Source of the DNA: Methylocella silvestris
GTDB taxonomy: Bacteria; Pseudomonadota; Alphaproteobacteria; Rhizobiales; Beijerinckiaceae
Length of the DNA: 64,000 nt
Direction of reading: 5' to 3'
Assembly (NCBI RefSeq): GCF_002891535.1
Contig: NZ_PDZR01000001.1
Coordinates: forward strand, 434,001 to 498,000
In this document: one piece after another, positions 16,232 through 26,317 of the stretch
Position numbering within the stretch: the stretch's first letter is position 1
Layout: every line of letters begins with the position of its first letter
Position numbers and translations under genes: made by a program
The notes under the pieces: generated by a model
What the model was told of the DNA's origin: nothing
Database searches by the model: none
Seen by the model: the letters and a program-made list of their open reading frames with translations, nothing else

Positions 16232-18871
16232 ATGTCGAAGCCGCCCCAATCTTCCGTCCCCGCTAAGCGCGCCGCCGCCAAGGCGACGAAAACGCCCCGC
16301 TCCAAGGCCTCGAAGCCCGAGGTCAAGCCGCTCGGCGAACATCTTGCCGCCTTGCTGAACCCGGCGCTGAACCAGAAGCAGCCGGGTTTTTCCGAGGCGC
16401 CCGCGGCCTATGACGCCGGCCCGGCATCCCGCATCGACGCGCAGCTTGCCGAATCGCTTGGCCGTTCTCCGGACCGTGGCGCGAACGGGTCTTCGGCTCC
16501 GCTCTATCAGCCGCCCGGCCTCAGCGGCGCCGTCGCCACCGTCGAATCGCTAAAGGACCTGCTTGAGCGCGGCGATCCCAATCTGCGCGAGACAAAGCCC
16601 TGGACTCCGCATCGCCCCGACCGCCCCGACAAGAGCGAAGGCGGCGTCAAATTCAAGCTCGTGTCCGAATATGAGCCGAAGGGCGATCAGCCGGCGGCCA
16701 TCGCCGAACTGGTCAAGGGCATCGCGGCGCATGAGCGCGATCAGGTTCTGCTTGGCGTCACGGGCTCCGGCAAGACTTTCACCATGGCGCAGGTGATCGA
16801 GCGGACCAACCGCCCGGCGCTGGTGCTCGCCCCGAACAAGACCCTTGCGGCGCAGCTCTACGGCGAATTCAAAAGCTTCTTTCCCGACAACGCCGTCGAA
16901 TATTTCGTCTCTTACTATGATTACTATCAGCCGGAAGCCTATGTGCCGCGCTCCGACACCTATATCGAGAAGGAAAGCTCGATCAACGAACAGATTGACC
17001 GCATGCGCCACGCCGCGACGCGCGCGCTGCTGGAGCGCGACGACGTCATTATCGTCGCCTCGGTGTCCTGCATCTATGGCATCGGCTCGGTCGAAACCTA
17101 TACGGCGATGACCTTTACGGTGAAGGCCGGCGAGCGGATCGACCAGCGCCAGCTCATCGCTGACCTCGTCGCGCTGCAATACAAGCGCTCGGCCGGCGAT
17201 TTCTCGCGCGGCGTGTTTCGCGTGCGCGGCGACACCATCGACCTCTTCCCGGCCCACTATGAGGACCGCGCCTGGCGCATCAATTTCTTTGGCGATTCGA
17301 TCGAAACCATTTCGGAATTCGATCCGCTCACCGGGAAAAAAACGCAGGATCTCGAATTCGTCAAAATCTACGCCAATTCGCATTATGTGACGCCGCGCCC
17401 GACCCTGTTGCAGTCGATCAAGGGCATCAAGATCGAGCTGAAGCAGCGCCTCACCGAGCTTTACGCGGGCGGGCGCCTGCTCGAGGCGCAACGGCTCGAA
17501 CAGCGCTGCATGTTCGATCTCGAAATGCTGGAGGCGACCGGCTCATGCGCCGGCATCGAGAATTACTCGCGCTATCTTACCGGCCGGCGCCCCGGCGAGC
17601 CGCCGCCGACGCTGTTCGAATATTTGCCCGACAACGCTCTCGTCTTCACCGATGAATCGCATGTGACGGTGCCGCAGATTGGCGCCATGTATCGCGGCGA
17701 TTTTAGGCGCAAGGCGACGCTCGCCGAATATGGCTTTCGGCTGCCGTCCTGCCTCGACAACCGGCCTCTGCGCTTCGAGGAATGGGAGGCGATGCGGCCG
17801 CAAACGGTGCATGTCTCGGCGACGCCGGGCTCATGGGAAATGGAGCGCACCGGCGGCGTCTTCGTCGAGCAGATCATCCGGCCGACCGGCCTCATCGACC
17901 CGCCGGTCGAGATCCGTCCCGCCCGCAGCCAGGTCGACGATCTTCTCGGCGAGGTGCGCGAGGTGGCGTTGCGCGGCTATCGCAGCCTGATTACCGTGCT
18001 GACCAAGCGCATGGCCGAGGACCTCACCGAATATCTGCATGAGCATGGCGTGCGCGTGCGCTACATGCATTCGGACATCGACACCATCGAGCGCATCGAG
18101 ATCATCCGCGATCTGCGGCTCGGCGCCTTCGACGCGCTGGTCGGCATCAATCTGCTGCGCGAAGGCCTCGACATCCCGGAATGCAGCCTTGTCGCCATTC
18201 TCGACGCCGACAAGGAAGGGTTTTTGCGCAGCGAAACCTCGCTGGTGCAGACCATCGGCCGCGCTGCCCGCAATATCGACGGCAAGGTCATCTTGTACGC
18301 CGATCGCGAGACCGGCTCGATGCAGCGCGCCATCGCCGAAACCTCGCGGCGGCGCGACAAGCAGACCGCCTATAATCTTGAGCACGGCATCACGCCGGCC
18401 TCGATCAAGCGCGGCATTCAGGACATTCTGGGCTCGGTCTATGAGCGCGACCATGTGACGGTCGACGCCGGCCTCGTCGGGGCGCAGTCGCTCGTCGGCC
18501 ATAATTTCAAGGCGACCGTCACGGACCTCGAAAAGCGCATGCGCGCCGCAGCCAGCGATCTCGATTTCGAGGAGGCCGCGCGGCTGCGCGACGAGTTGAA
18601 ACGGCTGCAGGCGGTGGAGCTTGCGATCAGCGCCGATCCGATGGCGAGCCAGCGCGACGTCGAAGCCTCGGCCGGCGCCTATGCCGGCGAGCGCAAATAT
18701 GGCGCGGCCGCCAATATGCCGGCCAATCGGCCGCACAAGCCGACCGACGACGAGATGGGGCCGCATAATTTCGGCGGCGGCGAAGCCAAGCCGCGGGCAG
18801 GGGCGCGGCCGGCGCCAAGAAGTACGGGAGGGAAAAGCGGGACAAGGGTGTTCAAGGGGAAGTCGCGGTGA
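16232..18871 (+). CDS. uvrB: Excinuclease ABC subunit B
   Basis: DNA-damage recognition helicase-like subunit of nucleotide excision repair. The 879-residue product carries Walker A GVTGSGKT at 175-182, the beta-hairpin [12 protein letters not shown] that verifies lesions, the DEAD-like DESH in VFTDESHVT, helicase motif [11 protein letters not shown] and the C-terminal UVR domain ([25 protein letters not shown]) that binds UvrC. About 140 residues precede the canonical [14 protein letters not shown] start; this Ala/Pro/Lys-rich extension and a Gly/Arg-rich tail make it longer than the about 670 residues of E. coli UvrB. Such extensions occur in related alphaproteobacteria. Confidence 0.97.
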   Translation: MSKPPQSSVPAKRAAAKATKTPRSKASKPEVKPLGEHLAALLNPALNQKQPGFSEAPAAYDAGPASRIDAQLAESLGRSPDRGANGSSAPLYQPPGLSGAVATVESLKDLLERGDPNLRETKPWTPHRPDRPDKSEGGVKFKLVSEYEPKGDQPAAIAELVKGIAAHERDQVLLGVTGSGKTFTMAQVIERTNRPALVLAPNKTLAAQLYGEFKSFFPDNAVEYFVSYYDYYQPEAYVPRSDTYIEKESSINEQIDRMRHAATRALLERDDVIIVASVSCIYGIGSVETYTAMTFTVKAGERIDQRQLIADLVALQYKRSAGDFSRGVFRVRGDTIDLFPAHYEDRAWRINFFGDSIETISEFDPLTGKKTQDLEFVKIYANSHYVTPRPTLLQSIKGIKIELKQRLTELYAGGRLLEAQRLEQRCMFDLEMLEATGSCAGIENYSRYLTGRRPGEPPPTLFEYLPDNALVFTDESHVTVPQIGAMYRGDFRRKATLAEYGFRLPSCLDNRPLRFEEWEAMRPQTVHVSATPGSWEMERTGGVFVEQIIRPTGLIDPPVEIRPARSQVDDLLGEVREVALRGYRSLITVLTKRMAEDLTEYLHEHGVRVRYMHSDIDTIERIEIIRDLRLGAFDALVGINLLREGLDIPECSLVAILDADKEGFLRSETSLVQTIGRAARNIDGKVILYADRETGSMQRAIAETSRRRDKQTAYNLEHGITPASIKRGIQDILGSVYERDHVTVDAGLVGAQSLVGHNFKATVTDLEKRMRAAASDLDFEEAARLRDELKRLQAVELAISADPMASQRDVEASAGAYAGERKYGAAANMPANRPHKPTDDEMGPHNFGGGEAKPRAGARPAPRSTGGKSGTRVFKGKSR

Positions 18872-19152
18872 GGCGCGGTTTGGCGGCGCTGGCCTTGTTT
18901 TTTGCCGCCAGCGCCGCCGCCGACGCCGCCCAGCAGCTGATCCCCGCGCCCTATCCCGAATCATTCGGCAATACGGCGATCCTGCCGGAAGGGGCGCCGC
19001 GCGCGTCCAGGCATCAGCATCTGAAGCCCGATCCGGTCCCGCAATCGCTGGGGCCGAACGCGCTCGGCAATCCGCAGACGGGCGGCGTCAGAAAGCATCA
19101 GAAACTGATTCCGACGCCCTATTGGCGGCAGTATCACCAGTTCCCGCGGTAA
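18868..19152 (+). CDS. Small exported protein with a repeated LIPxPY motif
   Basis: Ninety-four residues starting at a GTG that overlaps the uvrB stop. A signal peptide ([20 protein letters not shown]) precedes a Pro/His-rich mature chain. The segment [13 protein letters not shown] near the start is echoed near the end by [12 protein letters not shown], suggesting an internal repeat. No recognised family. Coupling to uvrB may only mean co-transcription. The call rests on the signal peptide and the overlap. Confidence 0.5.
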   Translation: MRRGLAALALFFAASAAADAAQQLIPAPYPESFGNTAILPEGAPRASRHQHLKPDPVPQSLGPNALGNPQTGGVRKHQKLIPTPYWRQYHQFPR

Positions 19153-19308
19153 GGGCCGGCTTGTGCCCCCGATCCGCCGCCTTGCCTGCGCCGCATTTTT
19201 GACACGGGCGGCGCGGCGGGCTATGCGCGGGGCGCGGGATCGCGCTCTATCCCGGCAAGGGACGCAAGCCGGCATGTCGTCCGGCGCAAGGGCGCGCAGG
19301 GGGATCAG

Positions 19309-20127
19309 ATGATCAAGGGCGGCCAGTTCGGTGCATTTGTTGTCGCGGCCATGATCGGGTTCTCGTCCGCGCCCGGCGGCGCGAGCGCCGCGCAATGCGG
19401 CAACAACAGCGCAGGCTTTGAGGCGTGGAAGGGCCAGTTCGCCAATGAAGCCAAAGGCCGCGGCGTCGGCGCGGCGGGCGTCGCCGCCCTCCAGGGGACG
19501 CATTACAACGGGGCGACCATCGGCGCCGACCGTGGTCAGCATGGCTTCCGTCTCTCGCTCGATCAGTTCATGGCCAAGCGCGGCGGCTCGACCATCGCCG
19601 CGCGCGGGCGGTCGCTGAAGCAGTCCAATGCCGGGCTATTCGCCTCGATCCAGCAGCGCTATGGCGTGCCGGCGGGGCCGCTGATCGCCATCTGGGGCTT
19701 TGAGACCGGCTTCGGCGCGGTGCACGGCAATCAGCACGCGCTTTCGGCGGTGGCGACGCTCGCCTATGACTGCCGCCGCTCGGCCTTTTTCACCGACCAG
19801 CTTTATGCGGCGCTGACCCTGATCGACAAGGGGCTGATGTCAGCCAATGAGCGCGGCTCGATGCATGGCGAGATCGGCCAGACCCAGTTCCTGCCGAAAA
19901 ATATTCTGGCCTATGGCGGCGGCGCCAATCTCGACACGCCGTCTGGCGCGCTCAATGCGACGGCGGCTTTCCTGAAAGCGCATGGCTGGCAGGCCGGCGC
20001 GGGCTATCAGCCGGGCGAGGCGAATTTCGCGGCGCTTCAGGCCTGGAACGCGGCGAGCGTCTATCAGCAGGCGATCGCGATGGTCGGCCAGAAGATCGAC
20101 GGCGGCGACGCGGCCGCGCGGCGCTGA
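19309..20127 (+). CDS. MltB-type lytic murein transglycosylase
   Basis: Periplasmic enzyme that cleaves peptidoglycan glycan strands with 1,6-anhydro product formation. It has 272 residues with a signal peptide (cleavage near GGASAAQ). The catalytic Glu132 lies in WGFETGFG, followed by the family blocks ALSAVATLAYDCRRSAFF, HGEIGQTQFLPKNILAYG and HGWQAGAGYQPGEANF. It is not a lipoprotein and lacks a peptidoglycan-binding extension. A paralogue of nearly equal length is encoded convergently 40 bases downstream. Confidence 0.9.
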   Translation: MIKGGQFGAFVVAAMIGFSSAPGGASAAQCGNNSAGFEAWKGQFANEAKGRGVGAAGVAALQGTHYNGATIGADRGQHGFRLSLDQFMAKRGGSTIAARGRSLKQSNAGLFASIQQRYGVPAGPLIAIWGFETGFGAVHGNQHALSAVATLAYDCRRSAFFTDQLYAALTLIDKGLMSANERGSMHGEIGQTQFLPKNILAYGGGANLDTPSGALNATAAFLKAHGWQAGAGYQPGEANFAALQAWNAASVYQQAIAMVGQKIDGGDAAARR

Positions 20128-20167
20128 GGCCGACACAAGCCAGGTCGCAGCCATGCCGGGCCGCGGT

Positions 20168-20983
20168 CTAATAGGTCGCAGCCAGCTTCGTCGCGAAGGC
20201 TGCGACCGTCTTCGCGTAAATCTCTGATTCGTTCCATTTCTGAATGACTGCGAAATTCGGCTCGCCCGGCTGATAGCCCGCGCCGGCCTGCCAGCCATAG
20301 CCTTTCAGATAGTTCGCCGTAGAGGCGAGCGCATCGAGCGGGTCGCGGATCAGGTCGCGCCGGCCGTTGCCGTTGAAATCGACGGCGTATTTCAGATAGG
20401 ACGAGGGCATGAACTGGGTCTGGCCGAGTTCGCCCGCCCAGGCGCCGCGCATCGCGGCGGGCGCAAGGTCGCCGCGCGCGACGAGGCGCAGGGCGTCGAG
20501 CAATTCGGCCTGAAACTTCTCCGTACGGCGGCAATCGAAAGCCAGCGTCGCCAGCGCCTGCAGCGTTGGCTCGTCGCCGTTGACGGCGCCGAAATCCGTC
20601 TCGAGCCCCCACAGCGCGACGAGGACCGGGCCGGAGACGCCATAGGCGGCCTCGATCCGGCTCAGCGCCGAGGCGTATGTTTTCAAAAGCGTTGCGCCGC
20701 GGCGCAGGCGATCGGGGCTGATCATCCGCGCCGAGAATTGCTCGAAGCTTTGTTGGAAGACGCGCTGGCCGTGATCCTTGGCGAGGATGCTCGGGCTGTA
20801 GGCGACGCCATCGAGCGCGGCGATCGCGGCGCTTGAAATGCCTTGCGCCGCGGCCTCGGTCTTGATGGACGCGATAAAGGCGGCAAATCCAGCCGGGTCG
20901 CGGCAGGTCGCGGCTGAGGAGGAGGAGAGGCAAGGGCCGGATAGAGCGAGGGCGAGGATCATAAGACGAATCATGGATCGCAT
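20168..20983 (-). CDS. MltB-type lytic murein transglycosylase (paralogue)
   Basis: Second MltB-like transglycosylase, 271 residues from the ATG at 20983, chosen for CTGGAG about 8 bases upstream; the frame is open 13 codons further. A signal peptide (IRLMILALALSGPCLSSSSA) precedes the domain, with catalytic Glu128 in WGLETDFG, GELGQTQFMPSSYLKYAVDFNGNGRRD and GYGWQAGAGYQPGEPNF. It aligns along its whole length with the plus-strand neighbour, so the pair looks like an inverted duplication. The EF-hand-like DFNGNGRRD stretch present here is absent from the neighbour. Confidence 0.9.
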   Translation of the reverse strand: MRSMIRLMILALALSGPCLSSSSAATCRDPAGFAAFIASIKTEAAAQGISSAAIAALDGVAYSPSILAKDHGQRVFQQSFEQFSARMISPDRLRRGATLLKTYASALSRIEAAYGVSGPVLVALWGLETDFGAVNGDEPTLQALATLAFDCRRTEKFQAELLDALRLVARGDLAPAAMRGAWAGELGQTQFMPSSYLKYAVDFNGNGRRDLIRDPLDALASTANYLKGYGWQAGAGYQPGEPNFAVIQKWNESEIYAKTVAAFATKLAATY

Positions 20984-21215
20984 GCGATCAGCTCCAGGAC
21001 GGGATTGGACAAGGCGAGACAAACGGCGCGCGACCCCTCTCTAAGGGCGCTGGCCGCGCCGGACAATCGCCGCGCCCGCCGGGCCCGAAGAATCGCAAGG
21101 ACAGACGCAAGCGCCGCAAAAAGCACATCGGCGCATCCCGGCATGTTCTGCCGCATTCGCGCCGGGCCAAAAACGCTATAGCTTGCGTCCGGAATGCGGG
21201 CTTTGCGGAGAGAAC

Positions 21216-21701
21216 ATGATGAATCGGACCTTCAGGATGCGATGGGGGGTTGCTGCGCTGGCAGCGGTCTCGATGGGGGCTTTGGCCTTCGCCGATGACG
21301 TGCCTTTTGCTCGGTCCGCGCGGCCGGGCGACTCCTATCTTATGAGCCTTGCCGACATCATGACCTTCGTGCAGCTCCGCCATATCAAGCTCGGCGAGGC
21401 GATTTCGGCGGGAAATGCGCCGCTCGCCGCTTTCGAGGCGCGCTTGATGGCGGATAATTTGGTCGCTTCGGCGATGCTCTATCAGTCGATCCCGATCGAA
21501 TTCGTCGAGGCGGCGGCAAAGCCGCTTGTCGCGTTGCAGGATCCGGCCACACAAAAGGATCAGACGAAGGCGAAGCTCGCCTTCGCCAATCTCACGACGG
21601 CGTGCAACGCCTGCCACAAGGCCGCCGGCGTTGGTTTCGTGACCATCGCCCCGCCGAAATCCTCACCTTTCGGCAATCAGAGTTTGGCGCCGCAGCAATA
21701 G
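21216..21701 (+). CDS. Exported monoheme cytochrome, c'-like
   Basis: Protein of 161 residues with a signal peptide (RWGVAALAAVSMGALAFA) and a single CNACH heme motif near the C-terminus. A heme site at the end of a helical chain (long segments around residues 45-115) is the layout of cytochrome c'. The conserved function is unknown here. Start ATG at 21216 with GGAGAG upstream; a second ATG follows directly. The following 280 bases hold no recognised feature. Confidence 0.7.
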   Translation: MMNRTFRMRWGVAALAAVSMGALAFADDVPFARSARPGDSYLMSLADIMTFVQLRHIKLGEAISAGNAPLAAFEARLMADNLVASAMLYQSIPIEFVEAAAKPLVALQDPATQKDQTKAKLAFANLTTACNACHKAAGVGFVTIAPPKSSPFGNQSLAPQQ

Positions 21702-21981
21702 GAGGGCGGCGGCGAATCTGCGCGGAATAGAGGCGGCTTGCCTAACGCCGCGCCTCTTCAAATATCCGGCGCGTATTGAAAGTCGCCAAGGTCGCCTCCC
21801 GCTTGCGCCTGCGGTCAAACGACGTATTGTCGCGCGCCCCGCGATATGACTTCTGGTAAATTAATTTTCGTGGATAGCCGACGCAAGCGGCGCGGCGCCT
21901 GTCTTTTTGCCGGAGGGATCTGTTCGCTTTGAGCTATAACAAGGCCGGCGCGGGAACGGGCGAGCGCCATGAGGCAACGTA

Positions 21982-22527
21982 ATGGCGGGTGACGACAAGC
22001 GCGTGGCCACAATCGGCGTCGTGACGATCTCCGATCGCGCCAGCGCGGGTATTTATGAGGATTTGAGCGGACCTGCGATCGTCGCCTATCTGACGAAGAT
22101 CCTGATCTCGCCTTTCGACATCCTCCGCCGCATCATTCCGGACGGGTTCGACAGCGTGCGCGACGAATTGATCCATCTTGCCGACGAAGCTGGCTGCGAC
22201 CTCATCCTGACGACGGGCGGAACCGGCCCTTCGCCGCGCGATCTGACGCCGGAAGCGACCGAGGCGGCGGCGCCCCGCGTGCTGCCGGGATTTGGCGAAT
22301 TGATGCGGCAGGAAAGCCTGAAGCAGGTTCCGACCGCCATTCTGTCGCGTCAGATCGCTTCGCTGAGGGGCGCGTGTCTCGTCATCAATCTGCCGGGAAA
22401 ACCGGCCTCAATCGCAACCTGTCTCGATGCGGTGTTTCCTGCGGTCCCTTATTGCCTCGATCTCATCGGCGCGGCGCGGCTCGAGACGGACGCCGCAGTG
22501 CTTAAATCCTTTCGGCCGAAGCAATAG
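21982..22527 (+). CDS. mogA: Molybdopterin adenylyltransferase
   Basis: MogA/MoaB-fold enzyme that adenylates molybdopterin before molybdenum insertion, in the cofactor pathway that also serves the formate dehydrogenase of this window. The 181-residue protein has IGVVTISDRAS at the N-terminus, the MPT-binding TTGGTGPSPRDLTPEA block and the C-terminal INLPGKPASI motif. MoaB-type proteins are the alternative, but the ISDRASAGIYED and PRDLTPEAT patterns favour MogA. It is followed 6 bases later by the ATP-grasp fusion gene; the functional link is unclear. Confidence 0.88.
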   Translation: MAGDDKRVATIGVVTISDRASAGIYEDLSGPAIVAYLTKILISPFDILRRIIPDGFDSVRDELIHLADEAGCDLILTTGGTGPSPRDLTPEATEAAAPRVLPGFGELMRQESLKQVPTAILSRQIASLRGACLVINLPGKPASIATCLDAVFPAVPYCLDLIGAARLETDAAVLKSFRPKQ

Positions 22528-22533
22528 ATTGGC

Positions 22534-25050
22534 ATGAGCATCAGCGACGCCCCTCCCACCACAGAGACGACGGCGGCCGAGCGGCTGACGGCGATGATCG
22601 CCGGCTATAAGCCGCTGCCGGGGATTCCTGACGAATTCATTGGCGCCGATGGGCGCCCCCGCGACTATTGGCTGCGCTATCTGAATTCGCTGACGGGCCT
22701 TGGCGAAGATGACATTGGCCGCCGTTTCGCCGCGGCCGACCGCCATATCCGCGACGTCGGCGTCTCCTATCGCAGCTATGGCGACACGCGCGAGCGCACC
22801 TGGCCGCTGTCGCATCTGCCGCTGCTGATCGAGGCGACCGAATGGGACCAGATCGCGCGCGGCGTCGAGCAGCGCGCCGAACTGCTTGAGCGGATCATCG
22901 CCGACATCTATGGACGGGGCGACCTCATCACCGCCGGCGATCTGCCGGCGGCGGTGGTCGCGAGCTCCGCCGATTTTTTGCATCCGCTGCATGGGGTGAC
23001 GCCGCCGGGCGGCAAATTCCTGCAATTCATCGCGGTCGACCTTGGCCGCGGCCCGGACGGGCGCTGGTGGGTTCTTGGCGACAGAGCGCAGGCGCCGTCG
23101 GGCGCCGGCTATTCGCTCGCGAACCGGCTGGTGCTGTCGCGCGCCTTTCCGGCCCTCTACCGCGACATGAACGTCGAACGGCTCGCGCCCTTCTTTCAGG
23201 CCTTCCGCTACGGCCTGACGGGGCTCTCGGAACGCTCCGATCCGCGTATCTGCCTGTGGACGCCGGGGCCCCTCAACGAGACCTATTTCGAGCAGGCTTA
23301 CCTCGCCCGCTACCTCGGCTTCATCCTCGTCGAAGGCGGCGATCTTACCGTGCGCGACGGCAAGGTTCATGTGCGCACCATCGCCGGGCTGAAACGCGCC
23401 GATGTGATCTGGCGGCGCATCGACGGCGATTTCGCCGATCCTCTGGAGCTGAACAGCCAGTCGCGGCTGGGCGTCGCAGGTCTTGTCGACGCGGTGCGCG
23501 AGAATGGCGTTGTGCTCGCCAATGCGCTCGGCTCCGGCGTGCTCGAGGGCCCGGCCATGCTGAGCTTCATGCCGAAACTCTGCCGCAAGCTGCTCGGCGA
23601 GGATCTGCTGTTGCCGAACATCGCCACCTGGTGGTGCGGCCAGCAGAAAGAGCGCGCCTCGGTCATCAAGGATTTCGACGACCTCGCCATAGCGGGCGCC
23701 TTCGGCAATCCGGTGCTGCGCTTTCCGCAGAATCAGCCGGTGATCGCCGGGCTTCTCAACGCCGACGAAAAGACGAGGCTGATCGCCGCCATCAAGGAGC
23801 GCGGCATCGATTATGTCGGGCAGGAAGTCGTCAATCTGTCGACCACCCCGGTCTGGAACGAGGATCGCCTGACGCCGCGGCCCTTCGTGCTGCGCGTCTA
23901 TGCGGCGCGCACGGCCAATGGCTGGTCGATCATGCCGGGCGGCTTCTGCCGCATCTCCGATCGCGCCGACGCGCGCGCGGTTTCGATGGGCGCTGGCGTT
24001 CAATCGGCGGATGTCTGGGTGCTGGCCGACAAGCCGGTCGAAATGATCACCCTGTTGCCGACCCATGAGACCGCGCGCATACGCCGCCTGATGGGTAATC
24101 TGCCGAGCCGGGCCGCGGACAATCTGTTCTGGCTCGGGCGCTACCTTGAACGGGTCGAGGCGACCTTGCGCCTCATTCGCTGTCTCGCCGGCCGGATGAT
24201 CAATATCGACGCCGAGACTGGCCTCGCCGGCTGGACCATCAAGAAGGTGACGGGTCTTCTCGTCGCCTGGCACGCCGCGCCGAAGGCGGCGGCGCGCGAT
24301 CTTCTGAAGCTTTGCAGCATAGCTTTGCACAGCGAGGCGGATTACGGCTCCGCGCTCTCGCTCGTGCGCGACGCGCGCCGCGCTGCGTCGGTCATTCGCG
24401 AAAGGCTGTCGCCGGATACGCTGAGGCTGATCGACGAACTGCATCAATCGATCGGCGAGAACCGCAAGCCGGTGCTCAGCGAGGCCGACGCCTACGAGCA
24501 GGCCGACGCCGCGCTGCGGACCATCGCGGCGCTGTCCGGGCTGGCTCAGGAAAACATGAACCGCGGCGCCGGCTGGCGTCTGTTCGATATCGGCCGGCGC
24601 CTCGAGCGGGCGATCAACTCCTGCCGCTTCGCCCGCCAGTTCTCCGGCGCGAACGCGCCCGCGGACGATCTCGAGGTGCTGCTCGATCTGGCCGACTCGC
24701 AGATCACCTACCGTTCGCGCTATCTAATGGGAGTCGAGCTCAATACGGTGCGCGACATGGTCGTGCTCGATCCGTTCAACCCCCGCTCGGTCGCCTTCCA
24801 GCTGGAGCGGCTTGGCGAGCATCTCGAAAATCTTCCTGTTCTCAGCGACGACGGCATGCTGGAAAAACCGCGTCGGCAGATCATCAAGATCGCGGCCGAG
24901 GTCACGACGGCGGTCGCCGCCGATCTCGACACCGATCTCATTCTCAGCTTCGAAAAACGTCTTCTTGAACTGGCGGAAGCCGTCGCGGCCCGCTATTTCC
25001 TGCAAGGTCCGCACAATACGCGCGCGGATCGCTGGAGCGGCCTCGCTTGA
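22534..25050 (+). CDS. Circularly permuted ATP-grasp / alpha-E domain fusion protein
   Basis: Protein of 838 residues that fuses two families usually encoded separately. Residues of about 50-520 form a circularly permuted ATP-grasp type 2 domain (GDRAQAPSGAGYSLANRLVLSR, VEGGDLTVRDGKVHVRT, KRADVIWRRIDGDFADPLEL, NLSTTPVWNED). From about 524 (SRAADNLFWLGRYLERVEATLRLIR) runs an all-helical alpha-E domain (DUF403). Comparative studies predict that such clusters make or modify peptides through ATP-dependent ligation; the substrate is unknown. The TGA stop overlaps the TTG start of the transglutaminase gene, so the pair is coupled. Confidence 0.88.
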   Translation: MSISDAPPTTETTAAERLTAMIAGYKPLPGIPDEFIGADGRPRDYWLRYLNSLTGLGEDDIGRRFAAADRHIRDVGVSYRSYGDTRERTWPLSHLPLLIEATEWDQIARGVEQRAELLERIIADIYGRGDLITAGDLPAAVVASSADFLHPLHGVTPPGGKFLQFIAVDLGRGPDGRWWVLGDRAQAPSGAGYSLANRLVLSRAFPALYRDMNVERLAPFFQAFRYGLTGLSERSDPRICLWTPGPLNETYFEQAYLARYLGFILVEGGDLTVRDGKVHVRTIAGLKRADVIWRRIDGDFADPLELNSQSRLGVAGLVDAVRENGVVLANALGSGVLEGPAMLSFMPKLCRKLLGEDLLLPNIATWWCGQQKERASVIKDFDDLAIAGAFGNPVLRFPQNQPVIAGLLNADEKTRLIAAIKERGIDYVGQEVVNLSTTPVWNEDRLTPRPFVLRVYAARTANGWSIMPGGFCRISDRADARAVSMGAGVQSADVWVLADKPVEMITLLPTHETARIRRLMGNLPSRAADNLFWLGRYLERVEATLRLIRCLAGRMINIDAETGLAGWTIKKVTGLLVAWHAAPKAAARDLLKLCSIALHSEADYGSALSLVRDARRAASVIRERLSPDTLRLIDELHQSIGENRKPVLSEADAYEQADAALRTIAALSGLAQENMNRGAGWRLFDIGRRLERAINSCRFARQFSGANAPADDLEVLLDLADSQITYRSRYLMGVELNTVRDMVVLDPFNPRSVAFQLERLGEHLENLPVLSDDGMLEKPRRQIIKIAAEVTTAVAADLDTDLILSFEKRLLELAEAVAARYFLQGPHNTRADRWSGLA

Positions 25051-25946
25051 TCTACGACATTCACCATGTGACGACCTATGAATATGGCACGCCGGTGCGC
25101 TATGCGCATTGCTCGCTGCGGCTGTCGCCGATCGATCTGCCGGGTCAGAAAGTTCTGTCGAACCGGCTGATCATCGATCCGACGCCTTCGCAGCTGATCG
25201 AGCGGGTCTGCTTCTTCGGCAATCGCGTCTCTTCGATGACGATTTCGACCGAGCATAGCGAGCTCGTCGTCGAGGTCGACACCAGCGTCGACGTCGATCG
25301 TCCGCCGCCGCCCGAGCCGTCGTCGACGCCGCCATTCGAGGACGTCCGCGAAGAAGCCTATGACAGCGAGTCGCTCGACAAGGACTCGCCGGTGCATTTC
25401 CTGCAGCCGAGCCGCTACGTGCCGCGCTTCGCCCCGGCGGTCGACTATGCGCGGGAGAGCTTTACGCCCGGACGGCCGGTGCTGGAAGGCGCAGCGGAGT
25501 TGATGCGGCGCATTCGCAGCGACTTCAAATATGATCCGAAAGCGACCGTCGTCTCGACCCCGATCTCCGAGGCGTTCGAAAAGCGCCGCGGCGTCTGCCA
25601 GGATTTCGCCCATATCATGATCGCCGCGCTGCGCGGGCTTGGCCTGCCGGCGGCCTATATCAGCGGCTATATCCGCACCATTCCGCCGCCGGGCAAGAAG
25701 CGGCTCGAAGGGGCCGACGCCATGCACGCCTGGGTCTCGGTCTGGTGCGGCGCAGAGGTCGGCTGGGTCGATCTCGATCCGACCAATTCGATGATGATCG
25801 GCAACGACCACATCACCCTCGCCAAGGGCCGCGACTACGCCGATATCTCCCCCGTCGCCGGCATCATCCTCGGCGCCAAGGAGCAGGATGTCGACGTGCA
25901 GGTCGACGTCATCCCGCGCGACGAAGTCGAGGTCGAGGTGGAGTAG
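25047..25946 (+). CDS. Transglutaminase-like cysteine peptidase family protein
   Basis: Protein of 299 residues with an N-terminal bacterial transglutaminase-like beta domain (YDIHHVTTYEYGTPVRYAHCSLRL) and a C-terminal transglutaminase core. The catalytic triad can be read as Cys184 (RRGVCQDFAHI), His227 (DAMHAWVSVW) and Asp242 or Asp244 (WVDLDPTN). No signal peptide, so it is cytoplasmic. It starts at a TTG overlapping the preceding stop. In this gene neighbourhood such proteins are thought to act as peptidases or amide-forming enzymes on the ATP-grasp product; this is inference. Confidence 0.87.
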   Translation: MIYDIHHVTTYEYGTPVRYAHCSLRLSPIDLPGQKVLSNRLIIDPTPSQLIERVCFFGNRVSSMTISTEHSELVVEVDTSVDVDRPPPPEPSSTPPFEDVREEAYDSESLDKDSPVHFLQPSRYVPRFAPAVDYARESFTPGRPVLEGAAELMRRIRSDFKYDPKATVVSTPISEAFEKRRGVCQDFAHIMIAALRGLGLPAAYISGYIRTIPPPGKKRLEGADAMHAWVSVWCGAEVGWVDLDPTNSMMIGNDHITLAKGRDYADISPVAGIILGAKEQDVDVQVDVIPRDEVEVEVE

Positions 25947-26023
25947 GGGCTGCCGCGCAGGCCCCGGCTCCTCCCGCGGCGAGATTCCTCGACGCGGCAA
26001 GGCTCCTCCCCCCGCGCCGCGTC

Positions 26024-26317
26024 TTACGACAGTGAGGCGATGATCTCGCGATAGGCCGTCTCTGGAAACGCCTTCAGCGTTTGTGTCCGGACATTGCCGA
26101 GCATGCCGAGCTGCATGGCGAAGCGCGCCGCCACGGCGTCATCGGGCGCCTCGTAGACGCCGATGAGGTCGAAAGCCCCCATCGTCAGAAAGACATGCTT
26201 GAAATCGCCGCCCATGTCCTTTAGCGCGCGTTTGGCGGCGTCGAGCCGCCGCGGCGAATCCTTGACCTGGGCGGCGCCCTGATCGGTCCAGTTCAGCAAC
26301 AGAACATAGGTTGTCAT
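26024..26317 (-). CDS. GYD domain protein
   Basis: Small cytoplasmic protein of 97 residues, MTTYVLLLNWTDQGAAQVKDSPRRLDAAKR..., with the GYD-type ferredoxin-like fold seen as LLNWTDQG, FLTMGAFDLIGVYEAPDD and a C-terminal RTQTLKAF block. Family members are uncharacterised dimeric alpha+beta barrel proteins. Transcribed towards the transglutaminase gene and divergently from the fzlA cluster, 225 bases away. Confidence 0.85.
   Translation of the reverse strand: MTTYVLLLNWTDQGAAQVKDSPRRLDAAKRALKDMGGDFKHVFLTMGAFDLIGVYEAPDDAVAARFAMQLGMLGNVRTQTLKAFPETAYREIIASLS

Noticed and set aside
17831-18964. Minus-strand open frame across the uvrB 3' half
   Set aside because: Antisense to a certain gene, with typical shadow composition.
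22408-24447. Minus-strand open frame of 679 codons across the ATP-grasp gene
   Set aside because: Shadow of the plus-strand gene with no motifs of its own.
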